64,000 nucleotides of DNA from Pectinatus cerevisiiphilus (GTDB lineage Bacteria > Bacillota > Negativicutes > Selenomonadales > Selenomonadaceae): assembly GCF_004341685.1 (NCBI RefSeq), contig NZ_SMAA01000009.1, forward strand, positions 42,341-106,340, written 5' to 3'. Of this stretch, positions 25,531 through 35,975 are shown one piece after another. The position numbers were made by a program, and so were the translations under genes. The first letter of the stretch is position 1. Each line of letters starts with the position of its first letter. The notes below the pieces were generated by a model that was given only the letters and a program-made list of their open reading frames with translations, was not told the origin of the DNA and ran no database searches.

Positions 25531-26580
25531 TCATTTCTTTAGTAAAATAAGTTTATTTTCCGGGATTGTTAGAAACAGTGGCTTCTCCCTCAAACGCAGC
25601 CACTCAGCTTTATCAAGTTCCCAGCGCAACGGCCGTCCTTCTGTCCCATAAGGACGCACCATAATGATATAGGAGAACGTATCCTCGATTACTTTGAGCA
25701 CCTGTGCGCGAAAACAATTCATAACCTGCTGCTGTGTTGATTTCGGTTCAAAAAAATGTGCCCTAAAGCCGACATAAGACAAATCATCAGGAATTTGCTG
25801 ATTGACACTAAGTTGCAACTGCCAATCCTCTGCATATAAGCTGTGCGCATTTACTTTATGTGCCCTTGAGTTATTCTTACATCCCGTCAAAATCGCAGCC
25901 GTTAATGTCTGTGGATCTTCAAATATCCCATGTTTATCACTTATAGCTTCAATTTCTCCATTATTCATCACGGCAATACGGCTGCATAGACGATATACTT
26001 CGTCACGGTTATGTGATACAAAAAGTGTTGTTTTGTTATACTTATCGAGCAGTTCACCCAGCTCCAGTTCCAGCTGCCATTTCAAATAACTGTCCAATGC
26101 GGAAAAAGGTTCATCAAGCATCAACAGCTTTGACTGCGCAGCTAAAATTCTGGCAAAAGCCACTCTTTGCTGTTGTCCTCCAGAAAGGCTGCATGGGTAA
26201 TCATTTTCAAGCCCTCGCAAATGAAAACGGACGATATTTTCCTGTGTGAGTTCATCCTTATATTCTTTATTACCTTCAATAACAAAAGCGATATTTTCCC
26301 AAACTGTCATATTGGGAAATAACGCATAGTTTTGAAAAAGATATCCCGCATGCCGTTTCTGCGGTGGTAGATCTATCCGCTTGTCACTGTCAAAAAAGAC
26401 CTTTCCATCAAGCTCTATATGGCCGCTATCCGGTTTTTCTACACCGGCAATACATTTCAGCGTCATACTTTTCCCGCAACCTGAAGCGCCTAAAATAGCA
26501 AAAGTTCCATTCTCTACAGTAAAATTTACATTCAGTAAAAACGCATTAAGCTGCTTTTTTATATTGACTTTTAATGTCAT
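25531..26580 (-). CDS. modC: Molybdate/tungstate ABC transporter ATP-binding protein
   Basis: The 349-residue ATPase has Walker A GASGCGKSM (about 32-40), the signature LSGGQQQRVAFA, Walker B LLMLDEPFSALD and H-loop FVSHN. The C-terminal part (about 280-345) is a TOBE-like oxyanion-sensing region. It powers molybdate import with ModB and ModA. Two bases separate it from modB. Length is typical of ModC. Molybdate and tungstate cannot be distinguished from sequence alone. Confidence 0.93.
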   Translation of the reverse strand: MTLKVNIKKQLNAFLLNVNFTVENGTFAILGASGCGKSMTLKCIAGVEKPDSGHIELDGKVFFDSDKRIDLPPQKRHAGYLFQNYALFPNMTVWENIAFVIEGNKEYKDELTQENIVRFHLRGLENDYPCSLSGGQQQRVAFARILAAQSKLLMLDEPFSALDSYLKWQLELELGELLDKYNKTTLFVSHNRDEVYRLCSRIAVMNNGEIEAISDKHGIFEDPQTLTAAILTGCKNNSRAHKVNAHSLYAEDWQLQLSVNQQIPDDLSYVGFRAHFFEPKSTQQQVMNCFRAQVLKVIEDTFSYIIMVRPYGTEGRPLRWELDKAEWLRLREKPLFLTIPENKLILLKK

Positions 26581-26582
26581 CT

Positions 26583-27275
26583 TCAGCCCTCATTCCTCAC
26601 TGGGGCTTTTGCCGTATAACGTGCACTATTTTTCAGCCATAAATTCATCAGCACTATTACCACAAAAGAAAATATCATGATTATCCCCACCCAGAAAAAA
26701 GCAGCATCATTATCTCCGGCTTGCACAGCCGAATATATAGCGGTAGATATAGTTTGTGTTATTCCCGGTATATTACCGGCGACCATTATCGTCGCCCCAA
26801 ATTCACCGAGAGCACGGGTAAAGGATAATATGACACCAGCTATAAGTCCATGCTTTGTGTTTGGCAATATGATATGCCAAAAAATTTTCCAATCAGAAAT
26901 ACCAAGTGTTTTCGCGGCATAAATGATATTCTTGTCCAATTGTTCAAATGCACCGCGCGTAGTTCTGTACATCAGCGGAAAGGCGACAACAACTGCCGCT
27001 ACAACCGTTGCTTCCCATGAAAAGACCAGCGAATATCCCATTGAAAGCAGGATCTTTCCCACCAGACTGTTTTTACCAAAAGCAACCAACAGTATAAAGC
27101 CTACCACAGTAGGAGGCAATACCAAGGGAAGTGTTAGAATAGCATCGACGACACCTTGAAAATGTTTGAGCCGTACCACTACATAAGCTGCATAAATTCC
27201 CGTAAAAAAAGTTATAACCGTTGCTAAGCACGATGTTTTAAGCGATATTAGAAGCGGTGAATAGTCCATAATCAT
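26583..27275 (-). CDS. modB: Molybdate ABC transporter permease
   Basis: The 230-residue inner-membrane protein has about five to six segments. The cytoplasmic EAA loop is RALGEFGATIMVAGNIPG, the ModB form that contacts ModC. Its ATG overlaps the modA stop by four bases (ATGA), so translation is coupled. LPLVLPPTVVGFILL near residues 48-62 is another ModB hallmark. Confidence 0.93.
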   Translation of the reverse strand: MIMDYSPLLISLKTSCLATVITFFTGIYAAYVVVRLKHFQGVVDAILTLPLVLPPTVVGFILLVAFGKNSLVGKILLSMGYSLVFSWEATVVAAVVVAFPLMYRTTRGAFEQLDKNIIYAAKTLGISDWKIFWHIILPNTKHGLIAGVILSFTRALGEFGATIMVAGNIPGITQTISTAIYSAVQAGDNDAAFFWVGIIMIFSFVVIVLMNLWLKNSARYTAKAPVRNEG

Positions 27276-28096
27276 CCAGCCATGCTGAAGCCGTAATGTT
27301 CAAATATTTTTGCTGCTTCAGGTGTTTGCAAAAAGTCGACGAAGTCTTTTGCCGCCTGCATATTTTTTGTTGATTTCAATATCGCAATAGGATATACTAT
27401 CGGCTTATGTGAGTCTTCTGGTGCTTCGGCTACAATTTTTACTTTATCGGAAATAGCAGCATCGGTTTGATATACTAATCCGCAATCGACCTCACCATTT
27501 TCAACCCAGGCGAGCACTGCGCGTACGTCATTCCCATAGACAGATTTTGGTTTCACTGTATCTTCATAGTTTAAATTTTTGAATATTTCTTCGGCATACT
27601 GTCCTGCCGGTACGCTTTTGGGATCACCGACAGCGATTTTGCTGACCTTATCGGTCGTAATATCAGCAAGCTGGGTTATATTATTTTTATTATCTTTTGG
27701 TGTTATCAACACTATTTTATTTATAAGCAGATCTTTGCGGGTGCCATCCGCCAACAAAGCTTTGTTATCTAACGCATCCATTTGTTGCTGCGCGGCCGAA
27801 ATAAAAATATCTGCGGGAGCGCCTTGTTCAATCTGTGTTTGCAAAGTTCCGCTTGCAGCAAAATTAAAGGTCAAATCTACATTCGGATTCTTTTTCTTGT
27901 ACTCTTCCGCCAGTGTATTCATAGTTTCCTTTAGGCTGGCTGCAGCTGAAACCACTAATTTTTGTTGCTGGCCTGCATCTGCGCTGCTTGTCTTTTCCCC
28001 TTCATTTTGCTGGCCGCAGCCAGATACCAATACAGCTGTCAACGTTATCATTAACAACATCATAAAGATAGAGACTTTACACCTTTTCATCATCAT
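27272..28096 (-). CDS. modA: Molybdate-binding lipoprotein
   Basis: The 274-residue solute-binding protein has a lipoprotein signal ending VSGC (about residue 27), so it is anchored to the membrane outer face. The mature part has the ModA motifs VSAAASLKETM, FNFAASGTLQTQIEQGAPADI and GNDVRAVLAWVENGEVDCGLVY, which form the oxyanion cleft. Three ATG codons (28096, 28093, 28090) follow AAGGGAG; 28093 or 28090 has better spacing. First gene of modA-modB-modC-mop. No ModE or Moco riboswitch was recognised upstream. Confidence 0.93.
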   Translation of the reverse strand: MMMKRCKVSIFMMLLMITLTAVLVSGCGQQNEGEKTSSADAGQQQKLVVSAAASLKETMNTLAEEYKKKNPNVDLTFNFAASGTLQTQIEQGAPADIFISAAQQQMDALDNKALLADGTRKDLLINKIVLITPKDNKNNITQLADITTDKVSKIAVGDPKSVPAGQYAEEIFKNLNYEDTVKPKSVYGNDVRAVLAWVENGEVDCGLVYQTDAAISDKVKIVAEAPEDSHKPIVYPIAILKSTKNMQAAKDFVDFLQTPEAAKIFEHYGFSMAG

Positions 28097-28151
28097 ACAA
28101 CTCCCTTATTTTCAAATTCTGTTTTAGAATAGCTGAAAATTGATAGTTAAC

Positions 28152-28179
28152 AGTATACATCTTGCCAATACCTTTGCAA
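28152..28179 (-). promoter_or_regulatory. Promoter candidate of the mod operon
   Basis: On the minus strand TTGCAA (28179-28174) and TATACT (28157-28152) are 16 bp apart, about 60 bases before modA. Confidence 0.5.
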
Positions 28180-28428
28180 AATCATATTGATATATTATAT
28201 TTTTTTACTATTTATGTCAATAATACTTTAAATAAAGAAATCGAATGTATAACATTAATAATTTCCGTATTTTATTTAACAGTATCATAAAAAAAGATAA
28301 ATTTGCTTTTCAACCTACTTTTTATTAGGAAAAACTATTAGAATCTATATTTGGAAAAGAATTTGGAAATATGTCAGAAAATTCATTCTAAGTAGAGTGC
28401 ATTCCTTTTCATATCAATGATTTTGCAC
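28180..28428. other. Intergenic stretch without recognised feature
   Basis: AT-rich sequence between the mod promoter and the chemotaxis-receptor terminator. I see no supported frame, repeat or conserved RNA. Confidence 0.5.
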
Positions 28429-28468
28429 AAAAAAACAGGCACATTACAAAATTAATTGCATGTGCCTG
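28429..28468 (-). terminator. Terminator of the membrane chemotaxis receptor gene
   Basis: On the minus strand a 9-bp perfect stem (28468-28460 with 28444-28436) is followed by seven T residues. Confidence 0.8.
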
Positions 28469-28504
28469 CATGACATAATTCTCCAAGCTATAAGCCCAGT
28501 TATA

Positions 28505-30196
28505 TCAAATTCTAAACTTTTTAGTTTCGTTCATTAATTTATCAGTTAACTGTTGCAAATTTTGGCAGGATGCAGAAATTTCTTCCAGTGAAGCGGTCTG
28601 TTCTTCTGTAGAAGCAGAGGTATTTTCCATTTCTCCAGCGACGACTTTCGTTTCTTTGTTTACTTCCTGTATCCGGGAAAGGATATTATCACCATTTTTA
28701 GCGACTTCTTCCATTGTTTCCGACATTTCACGTACTTGCATTGCCACAGAAGCGGCTATCTGCATTATATTGGAAAAAGCTTCCCCTGATTTATTTGCAG
28801 ATTCCATGCCAGCCTGTACTTCTCCTGTGCCTGCGGATATAGCCTCTACAGCTTCCTGCGTTTCCTTCTGGATCTTGCCTATTAGTTCGGCAATCTGTTG
28901 AGCTGATTGCTGTGATTGTTCAGCCAGTTTCCTGACTTCTTCTGCTACTACAGCAAATCCTTTCCCCTGCTCACCTGCACGTGCTGCTTCAATAGCTGCG
29001 TTAAGTGCCAACAGATTGGTCTGGCCAGCCAGTCCTGAGATGGTATCAACAATCTGGCCAATCTCCTTAGACCGGTCACCTAATGCCGAAATAACGCTTG
29101 ATGAATGTTTCGTAGTTTCTTCAATCTGTTTCATCTGTTCAATAGTCGAGAACATTATCTGTGTACCTTCATTAGCCGTATTAAGTGCTTTTTCAGCATC
29201 GTTTGACGCGGTTTTAGCATCACTTGAAACAGCCTTCATATAAGTAGTTATACTGGCAGTATCCTGTGTTGATTGATCAATTCCTTTAGACTGTTTATCA
29301 GCCGATTGCGCTACAACTGTCACTGACTGGGCTATATTTTGGATAGCCTGCGCAGACTGGTCAGCACCTGTAGATACTTGAGAAACTGTATCTGATACAT
29401 TATTTGCCGTGCTTTGGATTGTCTTGACCAGGTTTCTGATATTTTCTATTGTTTTATTATAAGCGGTCGCCATTTCACCGAATTCATCATTGCCAGTAAA
29501 TTCAATTTGCTGTTTAAGGTCACCATTAGAAACCTTTTGGCTTACTTCCAAAAATGCATTGATAAACTTACTCATATAACGTGTGACAAACGTCGCTATT
29601 GCCATACCAATTATTATTGCCAGCAATAAACCAATGCCTGTTAAAAATTTACTTCTAGTATATTGGGACTGCCCATCTGAAACATTTTGAACCGTAGCTG
29701 CAGTTGTTGCTTCTATGTATTTATCAATTTCTCCGTTAAGCTGCTCACGCACCTGTTTCAATTTATCTGTTTGTGCTCTCATTGTATCTGTTTCCATATT
29801 CTGGCCCGATTTTAAAAGCTGTATTCTCTCATTAGAAAGCTTTTTATATTCCTGCCATATGGAAATAGTATCAGCTATTTGGCCTTTATAAGTAGATATT
29901 GATTTTTCCTGTAATTCGTTTAATTCCTTGTCTATGGCCTGTTCTGCTTTTTGCATATCAGCCATATCATCATTAGAAGAAGCACTATGTAAAATCACAT
30001 TGCGCTGTGCCGCTAAATATTCACTAAGTTCCTTGTCTATATTAGTTATCAATAAAAGTCTGGGTACCTTTTGGCTGCCCAATTCATTTAAACGGGAATT
30101 TACACCGTCCATCGCGTACAAGGAAAACAACCCAATAATACCCGTTAAAACTATTACTACTGCATACGAAATATACATTCTGGCTTTTAAATTCAT
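28505..30196 (-). CDS. Membrane methyl-accepting chemotaxis protein with 4HB sensor
   Basis: The 563-residue receptor has a first membrane helix near residues 8-28 and an extracytoplasmic four-helix-bundle-like sensor (about 30-185). A second membrane helix (about 187-207) and a HAMP segment follow, then a long MCP signalling coiled coil with the tip [18 protein letters not shown] and [15 protein letters not shown]. It relays an unknown extracellular signal to CheA. ATG 30196 was chosen because AAAGGA lies 10 bases upstream; the GTG at 30205 is too close to that site. Single-gene unit with its own terminator. No other chemotaxis gene is adjacent. Confidence 0.9.
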   Translation of the reverse strand: MNLKARMYISYAVVIVLTGIIGLFSLYAMDGVNSRLNELGSQKVPRLLLITNIDKELSEYLAAQRNVILHSASSNDDMADMQKAEQAIDKELNELQEKSISTYKGQIADTISIWQEYKKLSNERIQLLKSGQNMETDTMRAQTDKLKQVREQLNGEIDKYIEATTAATVQNVSDGQSQYTRSKFLTGIGLLLAIIIGMAIATFVTRYMSKFINAFLEVSQKVSNGDLKQQIEFTGNDEFGEMATAYNKTIENIRNLVKTIQSTANNVSDTVSQVSTGADQSAQAIQNIAQSVTVVAQSADKQSKGIDQSTQDTASITTYMKAVSSDAKTASNDAEKALNTANEGTQIMFSTIEQMKQIEETTKHSSSVISALGDRSKEIGQIVDTISGLAGQTNLLALNAAIEAARAGEQGKGFAVVAEEVRKLAEQSQQSAQQIAELIGKIQKETQEAVEAISAGTGEVQAGMESANKSGEAFSNIMQIAASVAMQVREMSETMEEVAKNGDNILSRIQEVNKETKVVAGEMENTSASTEEQTASLEEISASCQNLQQLTDKLMNETKKFRI

Positions 30197-30473
30197 AGCA
30201 AACACATCCTTTGTCTTTATGTAATTAATTGATATCCCACACCAATAATATACATGTATAGGATACTGCCCTCATCACGGTTGACAATACCATCCTCTTT
30301 TTAGTAAATATTCTGCAAACACTTTTTAGAATAAAATTAGTAAAAATATTCTCAACATTAATAACACATTGTTTATTTTCTCCAAACCACCTCTTTCTTT
30401 ATTTGATAAACGGTATCTCCTTTTCATCATTATCAGAAAAGCAAATACCGTTTTATAGAAAAAATTTAAAGCT

Positions 30474-31640
30474 TTATTTTTTTACTGATGGTGAGAATAC
30501 TGGAGGCAAAACATCCGTGAAGCCATAATAATAAAGAATTGCTTCAACAATCCTTTTAGCGGCTTTACCATCCCCATAAGGATTGCATGTACTAGCCATC
30601 CGCATATATTCTGCCTTATCATCAAGTAAATATTTAACTTCGTTATAAACACGCTTTTTTTCTGTCCCAATCAATTTGACAGTACCAGCATCCACAGCTT
30701 CAGGACGTTCAGTAGTATCACGCAATACCAAAACGGGTTTTCCCAAAGATGGTGCTTCTTCTTGGATGCCGCCTGAATCTGTCATAATAAGATAAGAGCG
30801 ATGCATCAGGTTAGCAAATGGTTCGTAGTCCAAAGGATCTATTAAATGGACACGTTCCAATCCGCCGAGTTCTTCATTAACAACTTCCCGTACCTTGGGA
30901 TTTTTATGAACGGGAAAGACGACTTCTACATCCGGATATTCTGCCACTATTTCCTTCATGGCTTTATATACATGACGCATTGGTTCTCCCAGATTTTCCC
31001 GTCTATGTGTAGTCACTAAAATAATACGCCTATTAGCGTAATCTATACCATGCAGCATTTCATTGCTAAATTTATATTCATCACCAACAATTCTGTGTAA
31101 AGCGTCAATAACCGTATTGCCAGTAACAAAAATATTTTTTTCAGGAACATTTTCCTTACGCAGATTTTCGTGGGAAACCTGTGTTGGTGCAAAATGAAGA
31201 TCAGCAAGCGCACCGGTCAGTTTTCTATTCATTTCTTCCGGAAAAGGTGAATATTTATTATTTGTTCTCAGTCCTGCTTCGACATGGCCTACCGCAGTTT
31301 CATGGTAATACGCTGCCAAGGCTCCCGCGAAGGTTGTTGTCGTGTCACCATGGACTAGCACCATATCAGGATTTTCTTTCGTTAAAATCTTATCAAGCCC
31401 CTGCATAGCTTTAGTGGTTATATCAAAAAGTGTCTGTCCAGCAGCCATGATGTTGAGATCATAATCAGGTTTTATGTTAAAAAGCTGCAATACCTGGTCA
31501 AGCATCTCTCTGTGCTGTGCCGTAACTGCTATAACGGGGTCTATTTTGTCACTTTTAGCCAATTCCAGTATTACCGGAGCCATCTTAATTGCCTCCGGCC
31601 TCGTACCGAAAACAGTCATTACTTTGATTTTTTCCTTCAT
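30474..31640 (-). CDS. wecB: UDP-N-acetylglucosamine 2-epimerase (non-hydrolysing)
   Basis: The 388-residue enzyme converts UDP-GlcNAc to UDP-ManNAc. Motifs are FGTRPEAIKMAPVILEL at the start, HGDTTTTFAGALA, HVEAGLRT, and the UDP-binding DSGGIQEEAPSLGKPVLVLR followed by TERPEA. ATG 31640 was chosen because GGAGGAAGG lies just upstream; the longer frame runs into wecA. It lies 34 bases after the undecaprenyl-phosphate GlcNAc transferase gene. Together they feed an envelope polysaccharide that starts on GlcNAc-PP-undecaprenol. Confidence 0.93.
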   Translation of the reverse strand: MKEKIKVMTVFGTRPEAIKMAPVILELAKSDKIDPVIAVTAQHREMLDQVLQLFNIKPDYDLNIMAAGQTLFDITTKAMQGLDKILTKENPDMVLVHGDTTTTFAGALAAYYHETAVGHVEAGLRTNNKYSPFPEEMNRKLTGALADLHFAPTQVSHENLRKENVPEKNIFVTGNTVIDALHRIVGDEYKFSNEMLHGIDYANRRIILVTTHRRENLGEPMRHVYKAMKEIVAEYPDVEVVFPVHKNPKVREVVNEELGGLERVHLIDPLDYEPFANLMHRSYLIMTDSGGIQEEAPSLGKPVLVLRDTTERPEAVDAGTVKLIGTEKKRVYNEVKYLLDDKAEYMRMASTCNPYGDGKAAKRIVEAILYYYGFTDVLPPVFSPSVKK

Positions 31641-31674
31641 GATCCTTCCTCCTGCCGCCAAACAGCATAAAATG

Positions 31675-32721
31675 TCAGGTATGAATATTATTTTTCGGAT
31701 GGAATATCCCAATCTTTTTTGCGCCATAAATAATTACCAGCAATATGAATAATAATATTATCCCGCCGGCATATTCACTAACCTGTGTCAGTGCTATAGC
31801 ACTCAACCCTAAAAAACTACTGAATACATACATCAACAGCACTGCCTGCCGTTGCGTAAAACCTAAATCTAAAAGTCTATGATGAAGATGTCCTTTATCT
31901 GGTTTAAAAATAGGAACACCGCTCCGGTACCTTCTTATTATCGCAAAGGTGGTGTCCAAAATAGGCAGTCCCAATGCTAAAATAGGTACTATCAAGGCAA
32001 TTGTCGTAGCACTTTTTACAACGCCGATTATGGAAACTCCAGCTAATATAAAACCTAAAAACATGCTGCCAGTATCACCCATAAAAATACGCGCAGGATT
32101 GAAATTATACTTCAAAAAACCTAAAGCAGAACCAGCTAAAGCCGCAGTGATGAAAACAACAAATGCATCCCCCTGCTGATATCCCACCAGAAGCAACGTT
32201 ATTGAAGCAATGGTAGAAACACCGGCGGCAAGTCCGTCTAAACCATCAATAAGATTTACCGTATTAGTAAGACCGACAATCCAGAAAACAGTAACCAGTA
32301 CCGACAAATATTCTAAAAATATCCAATCACCGAAGGGGTTTGTCAAAAAATCAATCCGCACATCAAAGGATGCCATGATACACGCAGCAGCGATTTGGCC
32401 GATAAGCTTCACTTTTGCGGGTAGATTTTTATAATCGTCGATAATACCGATTATGACGATAAAAGTTCCCCCGATCAGTAGTCCCGCTAAATCCATTCCG
32501 TGCCCAGCCACTACATCAGTAGTAAGTGATAAGATCAGCACAGCTGCTAAAAATCCAATGTATATTCCCAACCCGCCAAGGCGAGGAATTGGCTGACAAT
32601 GTACTTTTCTTTTGTTTGGTGCATCCATCGCATCCGTTTTAACAGCAAATTTTATTACCAGTGGCATTATCAGTAAAACGATAACCAATGAGATAACAAA
32701 AGCCAAAAAAGAACTCGGCAT
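31675..32721 (-). CDS. wecA: Undecaprenyl-phosphate GlcNAc-1-phosphate transferase (WecA/TagO)
   Basis: The 348-residue integral membrane enzyme has about 10-11 segments. Conserved cytoplasmic motifs are RLGGLGIY, IIDDYKNLPAKVK (Asp pair), DGLDGLAAG, FMGDTGSM and GHLHHRL. It transfers GlcNAc-1-P from UDP-GlcNAc to undecaprenyl phosphate, starting an O-antigen, teichoic-acid-like or other glycan chain. A 219-base gap separates it from the dCMP deaminase gene upstream; I saw no clear promoter in it. In many Firmicutes this block continues into the atp operon; here it does not. Confidence 0.92.
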   Translation of the reverse strand: MPSSFLAFVISLVIVLLIMPLVIKFAVKTDAMDAPNKRKVHCQPIPRLGGLGIYIGFLAAVLILSLTTDVVAGHGMDLAGLLIGGTFIVIIGIIDDYKNLPAKVKLIGQIAAACIMASFDVRIDFLTNPFGDWIFLEYLSVLVTVFWIVGLTNTVNLIDGLDGLAAGVSTIASITLLLVGYQQGDAFVVFITAALAGSALGFLKYNFNPARIFMGDTGSMFLGFILAGVSIIGVVKSATTIALIVPILALGLPILDTTFAIIRRYRSGVPIFKPDKGHLHHRLLDLGFTQRQAVLLMYVFSSFLGLSAIALTQVSEYAGGIILLFILLVIIYGAKKIGIFHPKNNIHT

Positions 32722-32940
32722 ATTTACAGCGCACTTCCTTTACTATAAGCAAACAATACTACCATCTGCAAACAGATTTACCATGCAAATTGAACTGACC
32801 GTTTGCAAATAAGCTCATCAAGTCCAGCACTAAACCCTTCACAGAAAACTCCATTTAAAATCAAACTTTGCTGAACATCAGTTTTGTTTTTTTATTTGAT
32901 ATTGATACTGCTCTTATATTAGCCTAACCCAAAGAATATA

Positions 32941-33396
32941 TCAATATATTTTTCTGGGATCAGCTTCCACGACCGAACCATCTGTTTCCAAATAAACTAC
33001 TTTACCGATCATAGCATTGCATATCATTCTTCTGCATAAAAGACATGGTTTTCCTGATGCCAGTGTACCATCCTCATTATAGCCGACGATATAAATTACC
33101 GCATCCTTCATTTTGACAGGATCAGCAGCAATTATCGCGTTTTGTTCAGCATGTACTGCCACACAAAGTTCATATCGCTGTCCCTTGGGAACATGCTGCC
33201 GCTCACGCTCGCAAACACCCGTATCAATACAATTGGCCTCGCCGCGCGGTGCTCCGTTATAACCTGTACTTACTATTATTTTATCCTTGACAATAATTGC
33301 CCCATAACGACGGCGAAAGCAAGTAGCTCGACGCCCCACAGCTTTCGCTATATCAAGGAAATATTCCGTCCAACCAGGACGGTTGTATTTATCCAT
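32941..33396 (-). CDS. dCMP deaminase (ComEB-type)
   Basis: The 151-residue protein has the zinc site of cytidine/deoxycytidylate deaminases: HAEQNAI (His, catalytic Glu) and PCLLCRR (two Cys). The N-terminal RATCFRRRYGAIIVKDKIIVSTGYNGAPRGEANC region is also typical. It should deaminate dCMP to dUMP for thymidylate synthesis. ATG 33396 follows GGAGAAAA; the TTG at 33408 would overlap that site. It sits between wecA and upp in the classic rpiB-glyA-upp block. Confidence 0.9.
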   Translation of the reverse strand: MDKYNRPGWTEYFLDIAKAVGRRATCFRRRYGAIIVKDKIIVSTGYNGAPRGEANCIDTGVCERERQHVPKGQRYELCVAVHAEQNAIIAADPVKMKDAVIYIVGYNEDGTLASGKPCLLCRRMICNAMIGKVVYLETDGSVVEADPRKIY

Positions 33397-33438
33397 ATTT
33401 TTCTCCAAACGAATAATCGATACTTTTATGGTCTAAGC

Positions 33439-34077
33439 TTATAATGTACCGAATAATCTATCGCCTGCATCGCCAAGTCCAGGAACTATATAACCATGTT
33501 CATTAAGTCGTTTGTCGACTGAAGCTGTATAGATTTTAATATCAGGATGTAATTTATTTATAGTCCTTATTCCTTCAGGAGCAGAAACAAGGCACAAATA
33601 AATAATATGTTTAGCTCCTTTTTTCTTGAGCAGGGAAAGTGCCGACGCAGCAGAACCACCCGTTGCCAGCATCGGATCGATTACGATCAAGGTGCGTTCA
33701 GCAACATCCTTAGGCAGCTTGCAATAATATTCGACAGGTTTTAATGTTTTAGGATCCCTGTACATGCCAACATGACCGATTTTTATCGTCGGTATGAGTT
33801 TGACAATCCCATCCACCATACCGAGACCAGCACGCAGGATAGGAATAAGGCCTAGTTTTTTACCATCAAGTGTCTTTGAAGTACATTCAGCCACTGGTGT
33901 CTTTATCTGCACATCGACAAGCGGCAGATCACGTGTTATTTCGTAAGCCATCAGCATGGAGATTTCTTCTAAGAGTTCCCTAAAATCTTTAGTACCCGTT
34001 TCTTCCATACGCATCAGCGTCAGCTTATGCTGCACCAGCGGATGGTCAATAATACTTATCTTTAAATCATCTGTCAT
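33439..34077 (-). CDS. upp: Uracil phosphoribosyltransferase
   Basis: The 212-residue salvage enzyme makes UMP from uracil and PRPP. The PRPP-binding loop is [12 protein letters not shown] and the uracil-binding C-terminus is [20 protein letters not shown] 34077 has AAGGGAG seven bases upstream; ATG 34083 is too close to it. It follows glyA by 17 bases. Confidence 0.96.
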   Translation of the reverse strand: MTDDLKISIIDHPLVQHKLTLMRMEETGTKDFRELLEEISMLMAYEITRDLPLVDVQIKTPVAECTSKTLDGKKLGLIPILRAGLGMVDGIVKLIPTIKIGHVGMYRDPKTLKPVEYYCKLPKDVAERTLIVIDPMLATGGSAASALSLLKKKGAKHIIYLCLVSAPEGIRTINKLHPDIKIYTASVDKRLNEHGYIVPGLGDAGDRLFGTL

Positions 34078-34094
34078 TTTCATTCTCCCTTGAC

Positions 34095-35339
34095 TCAGTA
34101 TAAAGGATATTTTTCACATAAAGTTTTTACGCGCTTTACCGCTTCTGCCATTTTACTTTCGTCATTTGGATTATTTAATACTATAGCCATTATGCTGGCT
34201 GCTTCTTCCATATCTTTTTCTTTAAAACCGCGAGTTGTTAGTGCTGGTGTACCAAGTCTTATTCCGCTTGTCACAAATGGGCTCAACGGTTCAAATGGTA
34301 TTGTATTTTTATTTACGGTAATACCTACATCATCAAGTAATTTTTCCGCATCTTTACCAGTGATGTTTTTATTTCTAAGATCGACAAGCATCAAATGGTT
34401 GTCCGTACCGCCAGAAACAATACGAAACCCTTCTTTTGTCAAAGCTTCTGCCAAAGCACGTGCATTTTTTATAATCTGCCGCTGATATTCTTTAAATTCA
34501 TCACTAAGTGCTTCCTTAAAAGCTACAGCCTTGGCTGCGATTACATGCATTAAAGGGCCGCCCTGGGTTCCCGGAAAAACTGCCTTATTGAATTTTTTCC
34601 CAAATTCAGCATCACGGCAAAGTATAATACCACCGCGCGGTCCACGCAGCGTTTTATGTGTTGTTGATGTAACTACATCGGCATATTCTATAGGGTTTGG
34701 ATGCAACCCAGCGGCTACAAGACCGGCAATATGTGCCATATCTACCATCAAGTATGCCCCTACCGATTTGGCAATCGATGATAAACGCCGAAAATCAATT
34801 ATCCGCGCATATGCACTCGCACCAGCGACAATCATCTTCGGATGATGCTTCTGGGCAAGTTCCTGCAATGCATCATAATCAATGCGTTCTGTTTTTTTAT
34901 CAACACCATACGGTATAACATTAAAATACTTACCGGAGATATTAACCGGACTACCATGTGTAAGATGTCCGCCGTCAGTAAGGTTCATGCCAAGCACAGT
35001 ATCGCCAGGGTATAGGAGAGCGAAGAAAACAGCCATGTTGGCCTGTGCCCCGGAATGAGGTTGTACATTTGCATATTCAGCGCCGAATAATTTTTTTACA
35101 CGATCAATTGCCAGCTGTTCCACTACATCGACACATTCACAACCACCATAATACCGTTTCCCTGGATATCCTTCCGCATATTTATTGGTCAGGACACTGC
35201 CCTGCGCTTGCATTACTGCACGGCTTACTATGTTTTCCGAAGCAATAAATTCAAGCTTATTGCGCTGTCGTTCCAATTCGGCATTTATAGCATTACTTAT
35301 CTCCAGATCAACTTTCTCCAAATCGTCCACAAGATTCAT
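34095..35339 (-). CDS. glyA: Serine hydroxymethyltransferase
   Basis: The 414-residue PLP enzyme interconverts serine and glycine with tetrahydrofolate. The start [25 protein letters not shown] and the Schiff-base Lys in [16 protein letters not shown] are all conserved. Full length. It lies 32 bases after rpiB in a co-directional block. Confidence 0.97.
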   Translation of the reverse strand: MNLVDDLEKVDLEISNAINAELERQRNKLEFIASENIVSRAVMQAQGSVLTNKYAEGYPGKRYYGGCECVDVVEQLAIDRVKKLFGAEYANVQPHSGAQANMAVFFALLYPGDTVLGMNLTDGGHLTHGSPVNISGKYFNVIPYGVDKKTERIDYDALQELAQKHHPKMIVAGASAYARIIDFRRLSSIAKSVGAYLMVDMAHIAGLVAAGLHPNPIEYADVVTSTTHKTLRGPRGGIILCRDAEFGKKFNKAVFPGTQGGPLMHVIAAKAVAFKEALSDEFKEYQRQIIKNARALAEALTKEGFRIVSGGTDNHLMLVDLRNKNITGKDAEKLLDDVGITVNKNTIPFEPLSPFVTSGIRLGTPALTTRGFKEKDMEEAASIMAIVLNNPNDESKMAEAVKRVKTLCEKYPLY

Positions 35340-35371
35340 TTATATCCCCCTAAGAAAAACCTACTCAATTA

Positions 35372-35824
35372 TCAGCTATTTCGTTTATCTGCTATCGCCA
35401 TAATCTTATTTACACGGCGTTCATGACGACCACCCAAAAATTTTTCTTTCACCCAGACACGTACCATTTCAGTTGCCGGGCCAAAACCTACATCCCTGCC
35501 GCCCATTGCCAGAACATTGGCATTATTATGCTGGCGCGACATACGTGCTGTAAAAACATTATGGCAAAGTGCAGCACGGATACCTTTGACTTTATTGCAT
35601 GCAATAGAAATCCCTATACCTGTGCCACAAAGCGCTATACCTCTATCAGCTTCTCCCGAAGTGATTTTAGCACATATTTTTTCCGCTATATCTGGATAAT
35701 CCACTGAATCTGTAGTATAGGTGCCTACATCTTCCACAGTTATATCAGTAAACTCCTTCAATACTTCCTTCACATGTTCCTTTAGTTCCAACGCACCCTG
35801 ATCACAGCCAATAACAAGTTTCAT
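35372..35824 (-). CDS. rpiB: Ribose-5-phosphate isomerase B
   Basis: The 150-residue isomerase (LacA/RpiB family) interconverts ribose-5-P and ribulose-5-P. Seen: MKLVIGCDQGALELKEHV, the catalytic Cys in ALCGTGIGISIACNK, and HNNANVLAMGGR. ATG 35824 was chosen by the conserved MKLVIG start; no strong ribosome site precedes it. The ATG at 35836 adds four residues and lies beside a hairpin. First gene of the rpiB-to-wecB block. Confidence 0.93.
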   Translation of the reverse strand: MKLVIGCDQGALELKEHVKEVLKEFTDITVEDVGTYTTDSVDYPDIAEKICAKITSGEADRGIALCGTGIGISIACNKVKGIRAALCHNVFTARMSRQHNNANVLAMGGRDVGFGPATEMVRVWVKEKFLGGRHERRVNKIMAIADKRNS

Positions 35825-35832
35825 AAAAATCA

Positions 35833-35851
35833 GCATCCAATTTATGGATGC
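35833..35851 (-). other. Hairpin in the rpiB leader
   Basis: GCATCCA (35851-35845 on the minus strand) and TGGATGC (35839-35833) form a 7-bp stem with a 5-base loop directly before the rpiB start, where it could mask or present the weak ribosome site. Confidence 0.4.
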
Positions 35852-35881
35852 CTCTCCACCACCTATCTTTTTTTAAGATAA

Positions 35882-35910
35882 TTTTAACATACCGTGTTAT
35901 CTAATGGCAA
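35882..35910 (-). promoter_or_regulatory. Promoter candidate of the rpiB-glyA-upp block
   Basis: On the minus strand TTGCCA (35910-35905) and TTAAAA (35887-35882) have a 17-bp spacer. The -10 is imperfect. Confidence 0.45.
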
Positions 35911-35975
35911 ATTTTTACATTTAACCCATAATAAATATTATCAATAAAACCTTAGTCCTATTGCGTTATCGTTAA

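Noticed and set aside
28097..28180. Molybdenum-cofactor riboswitch or ModE site before modA
   Set aside because: No matching conserved structure or palindrome could be recognised by eye.
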